Assembly (NCBI RefSeq): GCF_008253865.1
Contig: NZ_CP042331.1
Location: forward strand, 4,296,001-4,360,000
Reading direction: 5' to 3'
DNA from: Bosea sp. F3-2
GTDB lineage: Bacteria > Pseudomonadota > Alphaproteobacteria > Rhizobiales > Beijerinckiaceae
DNA length: 64,000 nucleotides
Shown: positions 52,564 through 60,522 of the stretch, in pieces
Layout: every line of letters starts with the position of its first letter
Numbering within the stretch: the first letter of the stretch is position 1
Position numbers and translations under genes: made by a program
The notes under the pieces: generated by a model
What the model was told of the DNA's origin: nothing
Databases searched by the model: none
Seen by the model: only the letters and a program-made list of their open reading frames with translations

Positions 52564-53325
52564 ATGGCCAGCCTGATCGACCTCGCCAATCCGACGCGCT
52601 TCATGCGCTTCTCGGCTGCGTTGCTGCCTTGGCTCGCGGCCATTGCGGCGCTGCTCATCGTTGCCGGGCTCTACCTCGCCTGGTTCGCCGCTCCGGCGGA
52701 CTACCAGCAGGGCGAGACGATCCGGATCATGTTCATCCATGTCCCGGCAGCCTGGCTCGCGATGATGTTCTACTCGATGATGGCGATCTCGGCGCTCGGC
52801 ACGCTGGTCTGGCGTCATCCGCTCGCCGATGTCGCGCAGAAGGCGGCGGCACCGATCGGAGCCTGCTTCGCGCTGGTCTGCCTGATCACCGGCGCGCTCT
52901 GGGGCAAGCCGATGTGGGGCACTTACTGGGTCTGGGATGCGCGGCTGACCTCGGTGCTGGTGCTGCTGCTGATCTATCTCGGCATCATCGCGCTCTGGCG
53001 CGTGCTGGATGAGCCGTCGCGGGCCGCCCGTGCCGTGGCGATCCTGACGCTGGTGGGCTTCGTCAACGTGCCGATCATCAAATTCTCGGTCGATTGGTGG
53101 AACACGCTGCACCAGCCGGCCTCGGTGCTGCGCATGGGCGGGCCGACGATCCATTCCTCCATGCTGTGGCCGTTGCTGATCCTGGCGATTGGTTTCACGT
53201 TCTTCGCGCTTTCGCTGCACATGGTCGCGATGCGGGCCGAGATCATGCGCCGGCGCGTGCGGACGCTCACGATCCTCGAAGCAGAGCGGCTCGACCGGCT
53301 CGCGGCTCAAGGTCTGCCGGCATGA
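52564..53325 (+). CDS. ccmC: Heme exporter membrane protein CcmC
   Basis: CcmC loads heme onto the chaperone CcmE. The 253-residue membrane protein has the tryptophan-rich heme motif WGKPMWGTYWVWDARLTSVL and flanking His residues in FIHVPAAWLAM and HSSMLWPL. Six hydrophobic segments are present. Its stop overlaps ccmD (ATGA). The genes for CcmE, CcmF and CcmH are not in the window. Confidence 0.96.
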   Translation: MASLIDLANPTRFMRFSAALLPWLAAIAALLIVAGLYLAWFAAPADYQQGETIRIMFIHVPAAWLAMMFYSMMAISALGTLVWRHPLADVAQKAAAPIGACFALVCLITGALWGKPMWGTYWVWDARLTSVLVLLLIYLGIIALWRVLDEPSRAARAVAILTLVGFVNVPIIKFSVDWWNTLHQPASVLRMGGPTIHSSMLWPLLILAIGFTFFALSLHMVAMRAEIMRRRVRTLTILEAERLDRLAAQGLPA

Positions 53326-53507
53326 GCGGTCTCATGGACAGCATCGGGCCGCATGCCGGCTTCATCCTCGCCTCCTACGGGGCGGCGGCGCTCATCCTCG
53401 CCGGGCTGACGCTGGCGATCCTGCGCGATCACCGCGCCCAGAAACAGGCGCTCGACGCGCTGGAGCGCCGTGGCGCGGGTCGCCGTTCGGGCCGGGAGAC
53501 GGCATGA
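53322..53507 (+). CDS. ccmD: Heme exporter protein CcmD
   Basis: The 61-residue single-pass membrane peptide has HAGFILASYGAAALILAGLTLAIL followed by a basic tail DHRAQKQALDALERRG, as in all CcmD. It bridges CcmABC and CcmE. It overlaps both ccmC and ccmG by 4 bp. Confidence 0.92.
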   Translation: MSGLMDSIGPHAGFILASYGAAALILAGLTLAILRDHRAQKQALDALERRGAGRRSGRETA

Positions 53508-54097
53508 GCCAGACCGAAACCGCCCCTCGGCGCCGTTCGCCCCTGCTGTTCCTGGTGCCGCTGATCATCTTCGGCGCGCTCGCCATCGTCTTCGGTATCG
53601 GGCTGTTCTCGGGCGATACGAGCAAGGTGCCGTCGGCACTGATCGGCCGTATCGCACCGACGATCACGCTCGCGCCGCTGGAAGGGCTGCAGCGCGACGG
53701 CGAGCCGGTTCCGGCCTTTGCCAATGCCGATCTCGCCAGTGGGCGCGCGACGCTGGTCAATGTCTTTGCGAGCTGGTGCGCGCCCTGCCGGGTCGAACAT
53801 CCCGTGCTGATGGGCCTCGCCGAAACCGATGCGGTGAAGCAAGGCAAGGTCGCGCTGGTCGGAATGAACTACAAGGATGAGGCCGAGAATGCCCGCCGGT
53901 TCCTCGGCGCGCTCGGGAATCCGTTCTCGGCCGTCGGCGTCGATCGTGGCGGGCGGGCGGCGATCGAATGGGGCGTCTACGGCGTGCCCGAGACCTTCGT
54001 CATCGGGCCGGACGGGCGCATTCTCGAGAAGCATGTCGGCCCGCTCGATCAGCAGGCCGCAGCGAAGCTCCTGCAGCGGGCGCTGAAGGCTCGTTGA
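53504..54097 (+). CDS. ccmG: Thiol:disulfide interchange protein CcmG/DsbE
   Basis: This membrane-anchored periplasmic thioredoxin keeps apocytochrome c reduced. The 197-residue protein has an N-terminal anchor (LLFLVPLIIFGALAIVFGIGL) and the active site ASWCAPCRVEHP. GVPETFVIGPDGRILEKHVGPL contains the cis-Pro. It is the last ccm gene here; a family B repeat and then purQ follow. Confidence 0.95.
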   Translation: MSQTETAPRRRSPLLFLVPLIIFGALAIVFGIGLFSGDTSKVPSALIGRIAPTITLAPLEGLQRDGEPVPAFANADLASGRATLVNVFASWCAPCRVEHPVLMGLAETDAVKQGKVALVGMNYKDEAENARRFLGALGNPFSAVGVDRGGRAAIEWGVYGVPETFVIGPDGRILEKHVGPLDQQAAAKLLQRALKAR

Positions 54098-54103
54098 TCA
54101 CGG

Positions 54104-54202
54104 CGTCATGCCCGGGCTCGACCCGGGCATCTCATGCCGAAAAGGATGATCTATCTTGAAAGAGATGCTCGGGTCTGCGCTTCGCTTCGCCCGAGAATGA
54201 CG
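54104..54202. repeat. Dispersed palindromic repeat, family B copy 3
   Basis: Edges GCGTCATGCCCGGGCTC and GCCCGAGAATGACGAG; interior GACCCGGGCATCTCATGC / AGAGATGCTCGGGTCTGC. It separates the converging ccmG and purQ genes. Confidence 0.88.
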
Positions 54203-54206
54203 AGTC

Positions 54207-54902
54207 TCAGGCCGCTTTGCGGCTGGTGACGAGGCTCTCGAACAGCCCGCGCCCATCGGTGCCGCCGACCAGCGAATCGACCAGATTTTCCGGATGTGGC
54301 ATCAGGCCGAGCACGTTGAAGCCGGGCGAATAGATGCCGGCGATGTTGTTGAGGGAACCGTTGGGGTTCGCTTCCGGCGTGACGTTGCCCTGCGCATCCG
54401 CATAGCGGAAAGCGACGAGGCCCTCGCCTTCGAGGCGGGCCAGCGTCTCGCTATCGGCGATATAGTTGCCCTCGCCATGGGCGATGCAGACATCGATCGT
54501 CTGGCCCTTGGCATAGGCCCGGGTATAGGGCGTGTCGTTGCGCTCGACCTTGAGGTGCTGGCGCTTGCAGACGAATTTCAGATGGGCGTTGCGCACGAGG
54601 ATGCCCGGCAGGAGCCCGGCCTCGCAGGCGATCTGGAAACCGTTGCAGATGCCGAGCACATAACCGCCGCGGGCGGCGTGCGCCCGGGTGGCGTCCATGA
54701 TGTGGGCGCGGCCGGCGATGGCGCCGGTGCGCAGATAGTCGCCATAGGAGAAGCCGCCCGGCAGCACGACAAGGTCGACGCCCTTCGGCAGCTCGGTATC
54801 GCCATGCCAGACATGGGTGACTTCGGCGCCGGCTTGCTTCAGCGCCTTGGCGACGTCGCCGTCACGGTTGGAGCCCGGAAAGGTGATGACGGCGGCCTTC
54901 AT
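54207..54902 (-). CDS. purQ: Phosphoribosylformylglycinamidine synthase subunit PurQ
   Basis: This glutamine amidotransferase subunit of the PurLQS complex has the nucleophile Cys in VLGICNGFQIA and the His-Glu pair in LMPHPENLVD. It is 231 residues; the start MKAAVITFPGSNRDGD is typical. It supplies ammonia to PurL in purine synthesis. It follows purS by 3 bp. purL is not in the window. Confidence 0.97.
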   Translation of the reverse strand: MKAAVITFPGSNRDGDVAKALKQAGAEVTHVWHGDTELPKGVDLVVLPGGFSYGDYLRTGAIAGRAHIMDATRAHAARGGYVLGICNGFQIACEAGLLPGILVRNAHLKFVCKRQHLKVERNDTPYTRAYAKGQTIDVCIAHGEGNYIADSETLARLEGEGLVAFRYADAQGNVTPEANPNGSLNNIAGIYSPGFNVLGLMPHPENLVDSLVGGTDGRGLFESLVTSRKAA

Positions 54903-54905
54903 GGT

Positions 54906-55148
54906 TCAGGCTCCGATCTCGACGCGGTAGTTCTCGATCACCGTATTGGCGAGCAGCTTCTCGCAGGCGGCCTTCAGTGACGCCTCGGCTGCAGCCTTGT
55001 CGGAACCCGAGAACTCGATGTCGAAGACCTTGCCCTGGCGCACGGAATCGACGCCGTCGATGCCGAGCGACTTGAGGGCGCCTTCGATCGCCTTGCCCTG
55101 CGGATCGAGCACGCCGTTCTTCAGGGTGACGGTGACGCGGGCTTTCAT
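54906..55148 (-). CDS. purS: Phosphoribosylformylglycinamidine synthase subunit PurS
   Basis: The 80-residue linking subunit has MKARVTVTLKNGVLDPQGKAIEGALKSLG and VRQGKVFDIEFSG, ending LLANTVIENYRVEIGA. It joins PurL and PurQ. The ATG at 55148 is the family start. A palindromic element lies 35 bp upstream, in the promoter region. Confidence 0.96.
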   Translation of the reverse strand: MKARVTVTLKNGVLDPQGKAIEGALKSLGIDGVDSVRQGKVFDIEFSGSDKAAAEASLKAACEKLLANTVIENYRVEIGA

Positions 55149-55181
55149 GGGGTTCTCCGGACGAGATTGTTGCGGGTGCCT

Positions 55182-55233
55182 TAGAGCATGTTCCGCAAAA
55201 ATTGAAACCACTTTTGCGACCAGAACATGCTCA
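55182..55233. repeat. Short palindromic element upstream of purS
   Basis: GAGCATGTTC and GAACATGCTC (perfect 10-bp arms) enclose AAAAATTGAAACCACTTTTG. The TTAGAGCATG edge is shared with family E and other TAGAGCA elements in the window. It could be a diverged member of that family. Confidence 0.7.
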
Positions 55234-55340
55234 GCCTATCGATTCTGCGCGAATTCTCTTCGTTCGGCTGGATCCAGCCGAACGGAAAGCGCGCTGAGGA
55301 ATCGGGGCCGGCTCAACCATTTCCAGCCGTTTCACGTGAA

Positions 55341-55925
55341 TCAGCGGCTGCGCCAGGCGGCTTCAGCATCGTGCCGCGCGGCCTCGGCCGTATCGCTCAC
55401 GCCGAGTGCGATCACAAGCCGGTTGGTCTCGCGGCCATAGAGAATGGCGGTCACGGCCTGGCGGCCCGGCGTGTCGAGCGAACGGATCGTGACGAGGATG
55501 CCGCGCCCTTCCGCCGAATCGAAGCTGGCGACATCGGTTGCGCTGCGGGCCGCCTTCGGCTCGGTCTTCTTTTTCTGGTTCCGCTGCGCCTTGCGGCGTT
55601 CGGCCGCTTTTGCGGCTGCCAGCCGGGCGAAGGCCTGTCCGAGAGAGGCCGGGCTTTCCGACAGAGCCCGTTCCATGTCCCAGGCCCGTTCGCCTTCGAG
55701 GGCGATCACCGCGGCAAAACCCTGCTGGACGCAGGTCTCGCGCGGGCAGAAGACCATCGCGCGGGCTTCAAGGCCGTCGTTCAGCACCCAGGAGCCGATC
55801 GGCAGCCGATGCCAGCCCGCGGATGCGGGCAATTCCGCGATTCCGGCACCGAACTGGTTTGCGCAGCCGGCAAGCAGGAGAACACCGGCGGCAAAAAGGG
55901 CCGCGACATGAAAACGGGAGCGCAT
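55341..55925 (-). CDS. Putative lipoprotein, unknown function
   Basis: The 194-residue protein has a lipoprotein signal (VAALFAAGVLLLAGCANQF). Then ASAGWHRLPIGSWVLNDGLEARAMVFCPRETCVQQGF carries two cysteines, followed by a Lys-rich bridge (RRKAQRNQKKKTEPKAA), and ends SDTAEAARHDAEAAWRSR. I do not recognise a family. It is a likely outer- or inner-membrane lipoprotein encoded between purC and purS, on the same strand as both. It starts 42 bp after the purC stop. Confidence 0.72.
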   Translation of the reverse strand: MRSRFHVAALFAAGVLLLAGCANQFGAGIAELPASAGWHRLPIGSWVLNDGLEARAMVFCPRETCVQQGFAAVIALEGERAWDMERALSESPASLGQAFARLAAAKAAERRKAQRNQKKKTEPKAARSATDVASFDSAEGRGILVTIRSLDTPGRQAVTAILYGRETNRLVIALGVSDTAEAARHDAEAAWRSR

Positions 55926-55966
55926 GCGCTCCCGTTTCGGTGGCGATAATGGCCGGGCGATGGCGC

Positions 55967-56731
55967 TCACTGCACCAGGCGCGGGCCGGTCGGGCCGGGT
56001 TTCTCGTTCTCGCCGAGGATGCCGAGGCGGCGGGCGACCTCCGTATAGGCCTCGATCAGGCCGCCCATGTCGCGGCGGAAGCGGTCCTTGTCGAGCTTGT
56101 CCTTGGAGCGGATGTCCCAGAGCCGGCAGGAATCCGGGCTGATCTCGTCGGCGACGACGATCCGCATCATCTCACCTTCCCAGAGGCGGCCGGTCTCCAT
56201 CTTGAAGTCGACGAGGCGGATGCCGGCGCCGAGGAAGAGGCCGGAGAGGAAGTCGTTGACGCGGATGGCGAGCGCCATGATGTCGTCGATCTCCTGCGGC
56301 GTCGCCCAGCCGAAGGCGGTGATGTGCTCTTCCGAGACCATCGGATCGCCGAGCGCGTCGTTCTTGTAATAGAACTCGATGATCGAGCGCGGCAGCTGCG
56401 TGCCCTCCTCGAGGCCCAGCCGGGTGGCGAGCGAGCCGGCGGCGACGTTGCGCACGACGACCTCGAGCGGGATGATCTCGACCTCGCGGATCAGTTGCTC
56501 GCGCATGTTCAGCCGGCGGATGAAATGCGTGGGCACGCCGATGTCGTTCAAGTTCGAGAAGATGTGCTCGGAGATGCGGTTGTTGAGCACGCCCTTGCCG
56601 TCGATCACTTCATGCTTCTTGGCATTGAAAGCGGTGGCGTCGTCCTTGAAATGCTGGATGAGCGTGCCGGGCTCGGGTCCTTCATAGAGGACCTTCGCCT
56701 TGCCTTCGTAGATGCGACGGCGGCGATTCAT
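55967..56731 (-). CDS. purC: Phosphoribosylaminoimidazole-succinocarboxamide synthase
   Basis: SAICAR synthetase joins CAIR and aspartate in purine synthesis. The 254-residue protein has RRIYEGKAKVLYEGPEPG at the start, NNRISEHIFSNLNDIGVPTHFI and PLEVVVRNVAAGSLATRLGLEEG in the middle, and VDFKMETGRLWEGEMMRIVVADEISPD with the catalytic acidic residues. The start ATG at 56731 is standard. In the same direction follow the lipoprotein, purS and purQ. Confidence 0.97.
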   Translation of the reverse strand: MNRRRRIYEGKAKVLYEGPEPGTLIQHFKDDATAFNAKKHEVIDGKGVLNNRISEHIFSNLNDIGVPTHFIRRLNMREQLIREVEIIPLEVVVRNVAAGSLATRLGLEEGTQLPRSIIEFYYKNDALGDPMVSEEHITAFGWATPQEIDDIMALAIRVNDFLSGLFLGAGIRLVDFKMETGRLWEGEMMRIVVADEISPDSCRLWDIRSKDKLDKDRFRRDMGGLIEAYTEVARRLGILGENEKPGPTGPRLVQ

Positions 56732-57081
56732 GGGGATGTACCGTGGCTTGAGGAAATCCAAAGGTCGGCCCTTCTCTGGACGCGATGCAGTCGCGGCGGG
56801 ATCTTGGCCCCTGATCTTGTCGGTCCTGCCGCACGGCCCGGCGATCCGATCGGGATCGATCTTCGGGCCGGTGCAGACGCCAGTTACGCACGGGATGCCC
56901 GAGGGCACCCATGCGCCTGCTATATGGAGCGTCTCGGCCGTAAACGCAACAAAACGCCTTTCGGCGGCGCGAGAAGGCTTAAGCGGGGCTGAATCGGAGC
57001 AATCAGGCTGGTGTCGGCGCCCCGGCATCCTATATGATCAAATAGTGCTAATTCCCGCTCGCAAGAGGACATGGACGCCGC
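56732..57081. other. Divergent intergenic region purC/DUF1476
   Basis: This 350-bp gap between divergent genes shows no convincing coding frame. A TCCTATATGATCA stretch at about 57029-57041 is a plausible -10 region for the DUF1476 gene, 40 bp before its ATG, and AAGAGGA lies at about 57064 as ribosome site. I see no known riboswitch fold for purC. Confidence 0.45.
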
Positions 57082-57405
57082 ATGACGACCTTCGATCAGC
57101 GCAAGGACGCCTTCGAAAACAAGTTCGCCCTTGATGAGGAACTGCGCTTCAAGGCCAACGCCCGGCGCAACAAGCTTCTCGGCTTATGGGCAGCGGAGAA
57201 GCTCGGCAAGAGCGGCGCCGATGCCGAAGCCTATGCCAAGGCGGTCGTCGTCGCCGATTTCCAGGAAGCCGGCCACGAGGATGTGGTGCGCAAGGTCAAG
57301 AACGATTTCGCGTTGGCCAATATCAACACCTCCGACGCCGAGATCCGCACCGTGATGACCGAACTGCTGATCAAGGCGGCCGAGGATATCCAGGCCGGGC
57401 GCTGA
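57082..57405 (+). CDS. DUF1476 family, ATP synthase inhibitor (zeta subunit)
   Basis: The 107-residue helical protein matches the alphaproteobacterial zeta inhibitor of F1-ATPase: MTTFDQRKDAFENKFALDEELRFKANARRNKLLGLWAAEKLG, then ADFQEAGHEDVVRKVKNDFA. In Paracoccus the N-terminal segment blocks ATP hydrolysis by F1; the other family members may vary in potency. The gene stands alone. Confidence 0.93.
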   Translation: MTTFDQRKDAFENKFALDEELRFKANARRNKLLGLWAAEKLGKSGADAEAYAKAVVVADFQEAGHEDVVRKVKNDFALANINTSDAEIRTVMTELLIKAAEDIQAGR

Positions 57406-57540
57406 CGCATCCCGGCAGACGCAGGACGTCTCTGAAACGGGCGCATGGGCGCCTGTTTGCATTTCCGGGCCGCCCCGGTCCAACGTGCGCAAAGTCGCCG
57501 CTCCAACTGAAGGGCGGAGTTTCAAACGGATGAACGCACC

Positions 57541-58320
57541 ATGGCCAAGCCCACCGTCCTCTCCTCCCTCGCCGATCGCTTCGCCAAGGGGGACAGCATC
57601 GTCTCGGCCTGGTGCGGCCTGCCCGATCCCTCGATCTCGGCGATCCTGGCGCAGGAGGATTTCGACGCGATCACGCTCGACATGCAGCATGGGCCGATCA
57701 CGCTGGGCGAGGTCATTCGCACGATCCCGCTGATCAATGCCGCCGGCAAGCCGGCGATCGCGCGCATTCCGGTCGGCGAGTTCCAGAACGTCTCGAAGCT
57801 GTTCGACTCCGGCGTCTCCGGCGTCATCGCGCCGATGATCAACACCATGGAGGATGCGCGGCGCTTTGCGGCCTACGCCAAATATCCGCCGATGGGCGAG
57901 CGCAGCTGGGGCAGCTATGGTGGCTTAGGCGCCTCCGGCCTCGATCAGAACAGCTATCTCAAGGCCGCCAACGGCTTCTCGCTCACCTTCGCGATGATCG
58001 AGACGCGCGAGGCGATGGCGATCGTCGACGACATCCTGGCGTTGGATGGCATTGATGCCCTGTTCGTCGGGCCGTCCGACCTGTCGATTGCGCTCTCCGG
58101 TGGGGCGAAGGTCGATGCCACCGCGCGTGAGGTGGACGAGGCGCTCAAGCATGTCGTCGCCCGGGCTTCTGCCGTGAACAAGCCGGTTGCGCTCTATGCG
58201 GCGACGGCCGAGCGCGCCAGGGAAGGTCTCGCCATGGGCGCGCGCATGGTCACGGTGATGAGCGATTCGACGTTGCTGCGTGCAGGGACGCAGGCGGCGC
58301 TGAAGGTTGTGCGCGGCTAG
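57541..58320 (+). CDS. HpcH/HpaI-family aldolase
   Basis: This class II metal-dependent aldolase would cleave 2-oxo-4-hydroxy acids to pyruvate and an aldehyde. The 259-residue protein has ITLDMQHGPITLGEV, SGVSGVIAPMINTMEDARRF, the metal Glu in FAMIETREAMAIVDD, and VGPSDLSIALSG with the metal Asp. The substrate is unknown. Its stop codon TAG joins a repeat that starts TAGAGCACG. Confidence 0.92.
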   Translation: MAKPTVLSSLADRFAKGDSIVSAWCGLPDPSISAILAQEDFDAITLDMQHGPITLGEVIRTIPLINAAGKPAIARIPVGEFQNVSKLFDSGVSGVIAPMINTMEDARRFAAYAKYPPMGERSWGSYGGLGASGLDQNSYLKAANGFSLTFAMIETREAMAIVDDILALDGIDALFVGPSDLSIALSGGAKVDATAREVDEALKHVVARASAVNKPVALYAATAERAREGLAMGARMVTVMSDSTLLRAGTQAALKVVRG

Positions 58321-58436
58321 AGCACGCGCCGATCTGACTGCAACGCAGTCAGATCGGAGAACGCGTTCTCTTACTTAAGTTGAGAGACGGATTCACCGAT
58401 CAGGTTGATCCAACCTGATCGGATCCGGCTCTAGGC
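58321..58436. repeat. Composite palindromic element after the aldolase gene
   Basis: CCGATCTGACTG-CAACG-CAGTCAGATCGG and CCGATCAGGTTG-ATC-CAACCTGATCGG are two perfect 12-bp hairpins. Between them lies the palindrome GAGAACGCGTTCTC. The element starts at the gene's own stop (TAGAGCACG) and ends CGGCTCTAG. It stands beside a family A repeat before the converging glycosylase gene. Confidence 0.88.
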
Positions 58437-58460
58437 ATGCTGGATTTTCACGGAAAAGGT

Positions 58461-58560
58461 GCCGTCATTCCGGACAAGCCGCGATAGCGGCGCCGATCCG
58501 GAATCCATCATAGGGCTCGGTGCTCTACGATGGATTCCGGGTCAAGCCCGGAATGACGGC
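58461..58560. repeat. Dispersed palindromic repeat, family A copy 8
   Basis: Edges GCCGTCATTCCGGAC and CCCGGAATGACGGC; interior AATCCATCATAGGGCTCGG / TACGATGGATTCCGG. It differs from copy 1 at only a few positions in the left half. Confidence 0.9.
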
Positions 58561-58622
58561 GCGTTTCCACCGAAAATCAGCAGCCACTTCGCGTCCGAAT
58601 GGACGCGCAGCGATCTGCCCGA

Positions 58623-59267
58623 TCAGGCGTTGATGCCCTCGCGGCGCTTCAGGATGGCGTAATAGGCCCAAAGGAGCCGGGCGGCGACGCCGCGCCAAGG
58701 GCGCCAAGCCTCGGCCATGGTCTGCAGATCGGCTGCCTTCGGCCGCTCGGCGAGGCCGAAGGCATGCCGGGCCGCTTCCTGGATCGCGAGATCGCCTGCG
58801 GCGAAGCCGTCGCGGTGGCCGAGGCAGAACAGCAGATAGACATCGGCCGTCCAGGGACCGATGCCGGAGATTGCCGTCATCTGCGCGTGAACGTCCTCGG
58901 GCGTCGCCTGTTCGAGCGCTTCGAAGACCAGGCGCTTCTCGACGAGTGCGGTCGAGAGCGCCAGCAAGGTGCGCTGCTTCGGCCGCGACAGCCCGGAAAG
59001 GCGCATATCGTCGTCGGTGGCGGCGAGCATGCGTTCCGGCGTCAGTGGGACAAAGACGCTCTCGAAGCGATTCCAGACCGCGCGAGCGCTGGCGACCGAC
59101 AATTGCTGCGAGACGATGATCGAGGCGAGGCCGGTGAAACCACCCTCGCGCAACCTGAGCGGTGGCAGCCCGGTGCGCTCGACGATGGCTTGCCAAAGCG
59201 GGTGCAGGGCGGCCAGTGCAGCCATGCCTTCCTTGAGATCGCTGTCACAGGTGATTCGTTCGGTCAT
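58623..59267 (-). CDS. DNA-3-methyladenine glycosylase II-like (AlkA family)
   Basis: This HhH-GPD glycosylase removes alkylated bases. The 214-residue protein has SIIVSQQLSVASARAVW, the hairpin motif ISGIGPWTADVYLLFCLGHRD and the catalytic Asp in FAAGDLAIQEAARHAFG. It lacks the N-terminal domain of E. coli AlkA and resembles the short MagIII/AlkA2 forms. Start ATG 59267; the long open stretch upstream crosses a repeat and is not used. It diverges from gluQ. Confidence 0.88.
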   Translation of the reverse strand: MTERITCDSDLKEGMAALAALHPLWQAIVERTGLPPLRLREGGFTGLASIIVSQQLSVASARAVWNRFESVFVPLTPERMLAATDDDMRLSGLSRPKQRTLLALSTALVEKRLVFEALEQATPEDVHAQMTAISGIGPWTADVYLLFCLGHRDGFAAGDLAIQEAARHAFGLAERPKAADLQTMAEAWRPWRGVAARLLWAYYAILKRREGINA

Positions 59268-59346
59268 CGCGTGAGCTTTGATGGAGCAGAGGCCCGCTTG
59301 CGTCAGCAGCGGCGTGCGCGCCGCTTGGCGAGCAGCCACGAGCCTC

Positions 59347-59452
59347 CTAGAGCATTTCCGCGTTTCTCTGAATCGCGTAAATGCTCTAGGTCTTTGTTTT
59401 AGCGCATTTTCTTCACGCGAACCGGTGTCCACTTCGCTCGAAAATGCTCTAG
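59347..59452. repeat. Dispersed repeat, family E copy 2
   Basis: TAGAGCATTTCCGCG, AAATGCTCTAGGTCTTTG, CGCATTTTCTTCACGCGAAC and AAAATGCTCTA follow the same order as copy 1 at 39887. Unlike most repeats here it lies between divergent genes, directly upstream of gluQ. Confidence 0.9.
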
Positions 59453-59461
59453 ACAGGAGCG

Positions 59462-60370
59462 ATGGCATTCATACCACCCGATTCCGGCAAACCGGTCTTC
59501 CGCTTTGCGCCGAGTCCGAACGGGCGGCTGCATCTCGGCCATGCGCTGTCGGCGTTGGCCAACGAGGCCCTGGCCCAAAAGATGGGTGGACGCCTCCTGC
59601 TGCGGATCGAGGATATCGACCTCACCCGCTCACGACCGGAGTTCGTCGCGGGGATCGTCGAGGATCTCGACTGGCTCGGAATCGCCTTCGAACCAGATGT
59701 CCGCCGGCAGTCGCAGCATTTCGACGACTATGCGGCGGCTCTCGGTGCCTTGCAGGAGCGCGGGCTGGTCTATCCCTGCTTCTGTTCCCGGCAGGAGATA
59801 CGCGCCGAGGTGGCGGCGTACGAGGTCGAGACGGGGCGTCCCTGGCCGCTCGATCCTGACGGGGCTCCGCTCTATCCCGGTCGCTGCAGGGGGCTTGAGC
59901 CCAGGGAGGCGATACGACGAAGCACTGCTGGCGAGCCGCATGTCCTGCGCCTCGACATGGCCAAGGCGCTGATCGCTTCGGGGAAGGCGCTCAGCTACGC
60001 GGTTTTCGATGCTGACGGTGCGATCCGCACGGTCGAGGCTCGGCCGGAACGCTGGGGCGACGTCGTGCTTGCCCGCAAGGATGTGCCGACGAGCTACCAT
60101 CTCGCTGTTGTCGTCGACGATGCCTTGCAGGGCGTGACGCATGTGGTGCGCGGCCGCGACCTCGAAGCCGCCACCGACATCCATGTCGTGCTCCAGCACC
60201 TGCTCGGGCTGCCGACGCCGCTCTATCACTTCCATCGCCTGCTGCTCGACGAGGACGGGCGCAAGCTCGCCAAGAGCCGGCAATCGGAAAGCCTGGCGGA
60301 GCTGCGAGACAGCGGCGTCCGGCCGGTCGACATCCGCCGGCAGCTCGCCTTCGCCTCAGGCGCGGGCTAG
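59462..60370 (+). CDS. gluQ: Glutamyl-Q tRNA(Asp) synthetase
   Basis: This truncated GluRS paralogue charges glutamate onto queuosine at position 34 of tRNA(Asp). The 302-residue protein has HLGH (HIGH motif) in NGRLHLGHALSALAN, a zinc site with CFCSR and the later YPGRCRG, and KLAKSRQSE (KMSKS motif). No anticodon-binding domain follows. The start is ATG at 59462, 9 bases after the E repeat. Its stop TAG belongs to a TAGAGCATG element. Confidence 0.95.
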   Translation: MAFIPPDSGKPVFRFAPSPNGRLHLGHALSALANEALAQKMGGRLLLRIEDIDLTRSRPEFVAGIVEDLDWLGIAFEPDVRRQSQHFDDYAAALGALQERGLVYPCFCSRQEIRAEVAAYEVETGRPWPLDPDGAPLYPGRCRGLEPREAIRRSTAGEPHVLRLDMAKALIASGKALSYAVFDADGAIRTVEARPERWGDVVLARKDVPTSYHLAVVVDDALQGVTHVVRGRDLEAATDIHVVLQHLLGLPTPLYHFHRLLLDEDGRKLAKSRQSESLAELRDSGVRPVDIRRQLAFASGAG

Positions 60371-60398
60371 AGCATGCTGATGTCTGACGGCAACACGG

Positions 60399-60494
60399 TG
60401 TCATCCCGGACAAGCTGCGCAGCAGCGCAGATCCGTGATCCATCGTAGAGCTCCGGAGCCCTTCGATGGATCCCGGGGCAAGCCCGGGATGACG
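60399..60494. repeat. Dispersed palindromic repeat, family A copy 9
   Basis: Edges GTGTCATCCCGGACAAGC and CCCGGGATGACGC; interior GATCCATCGTAGAGC / TCGATGGATCCCGGG. It separates the converging gluQ and AEC transporter genes. Confidence 0.88.
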
Positions 60495-60522
60495 CCGCGG
60501 TTCAGAGAAAAGTCAGCGCGGG

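Noticed and set aside
56732..57081. Purine riboswitch before purC
   Set aside because: No three-way-junction pattern with the conserved loops is seen.
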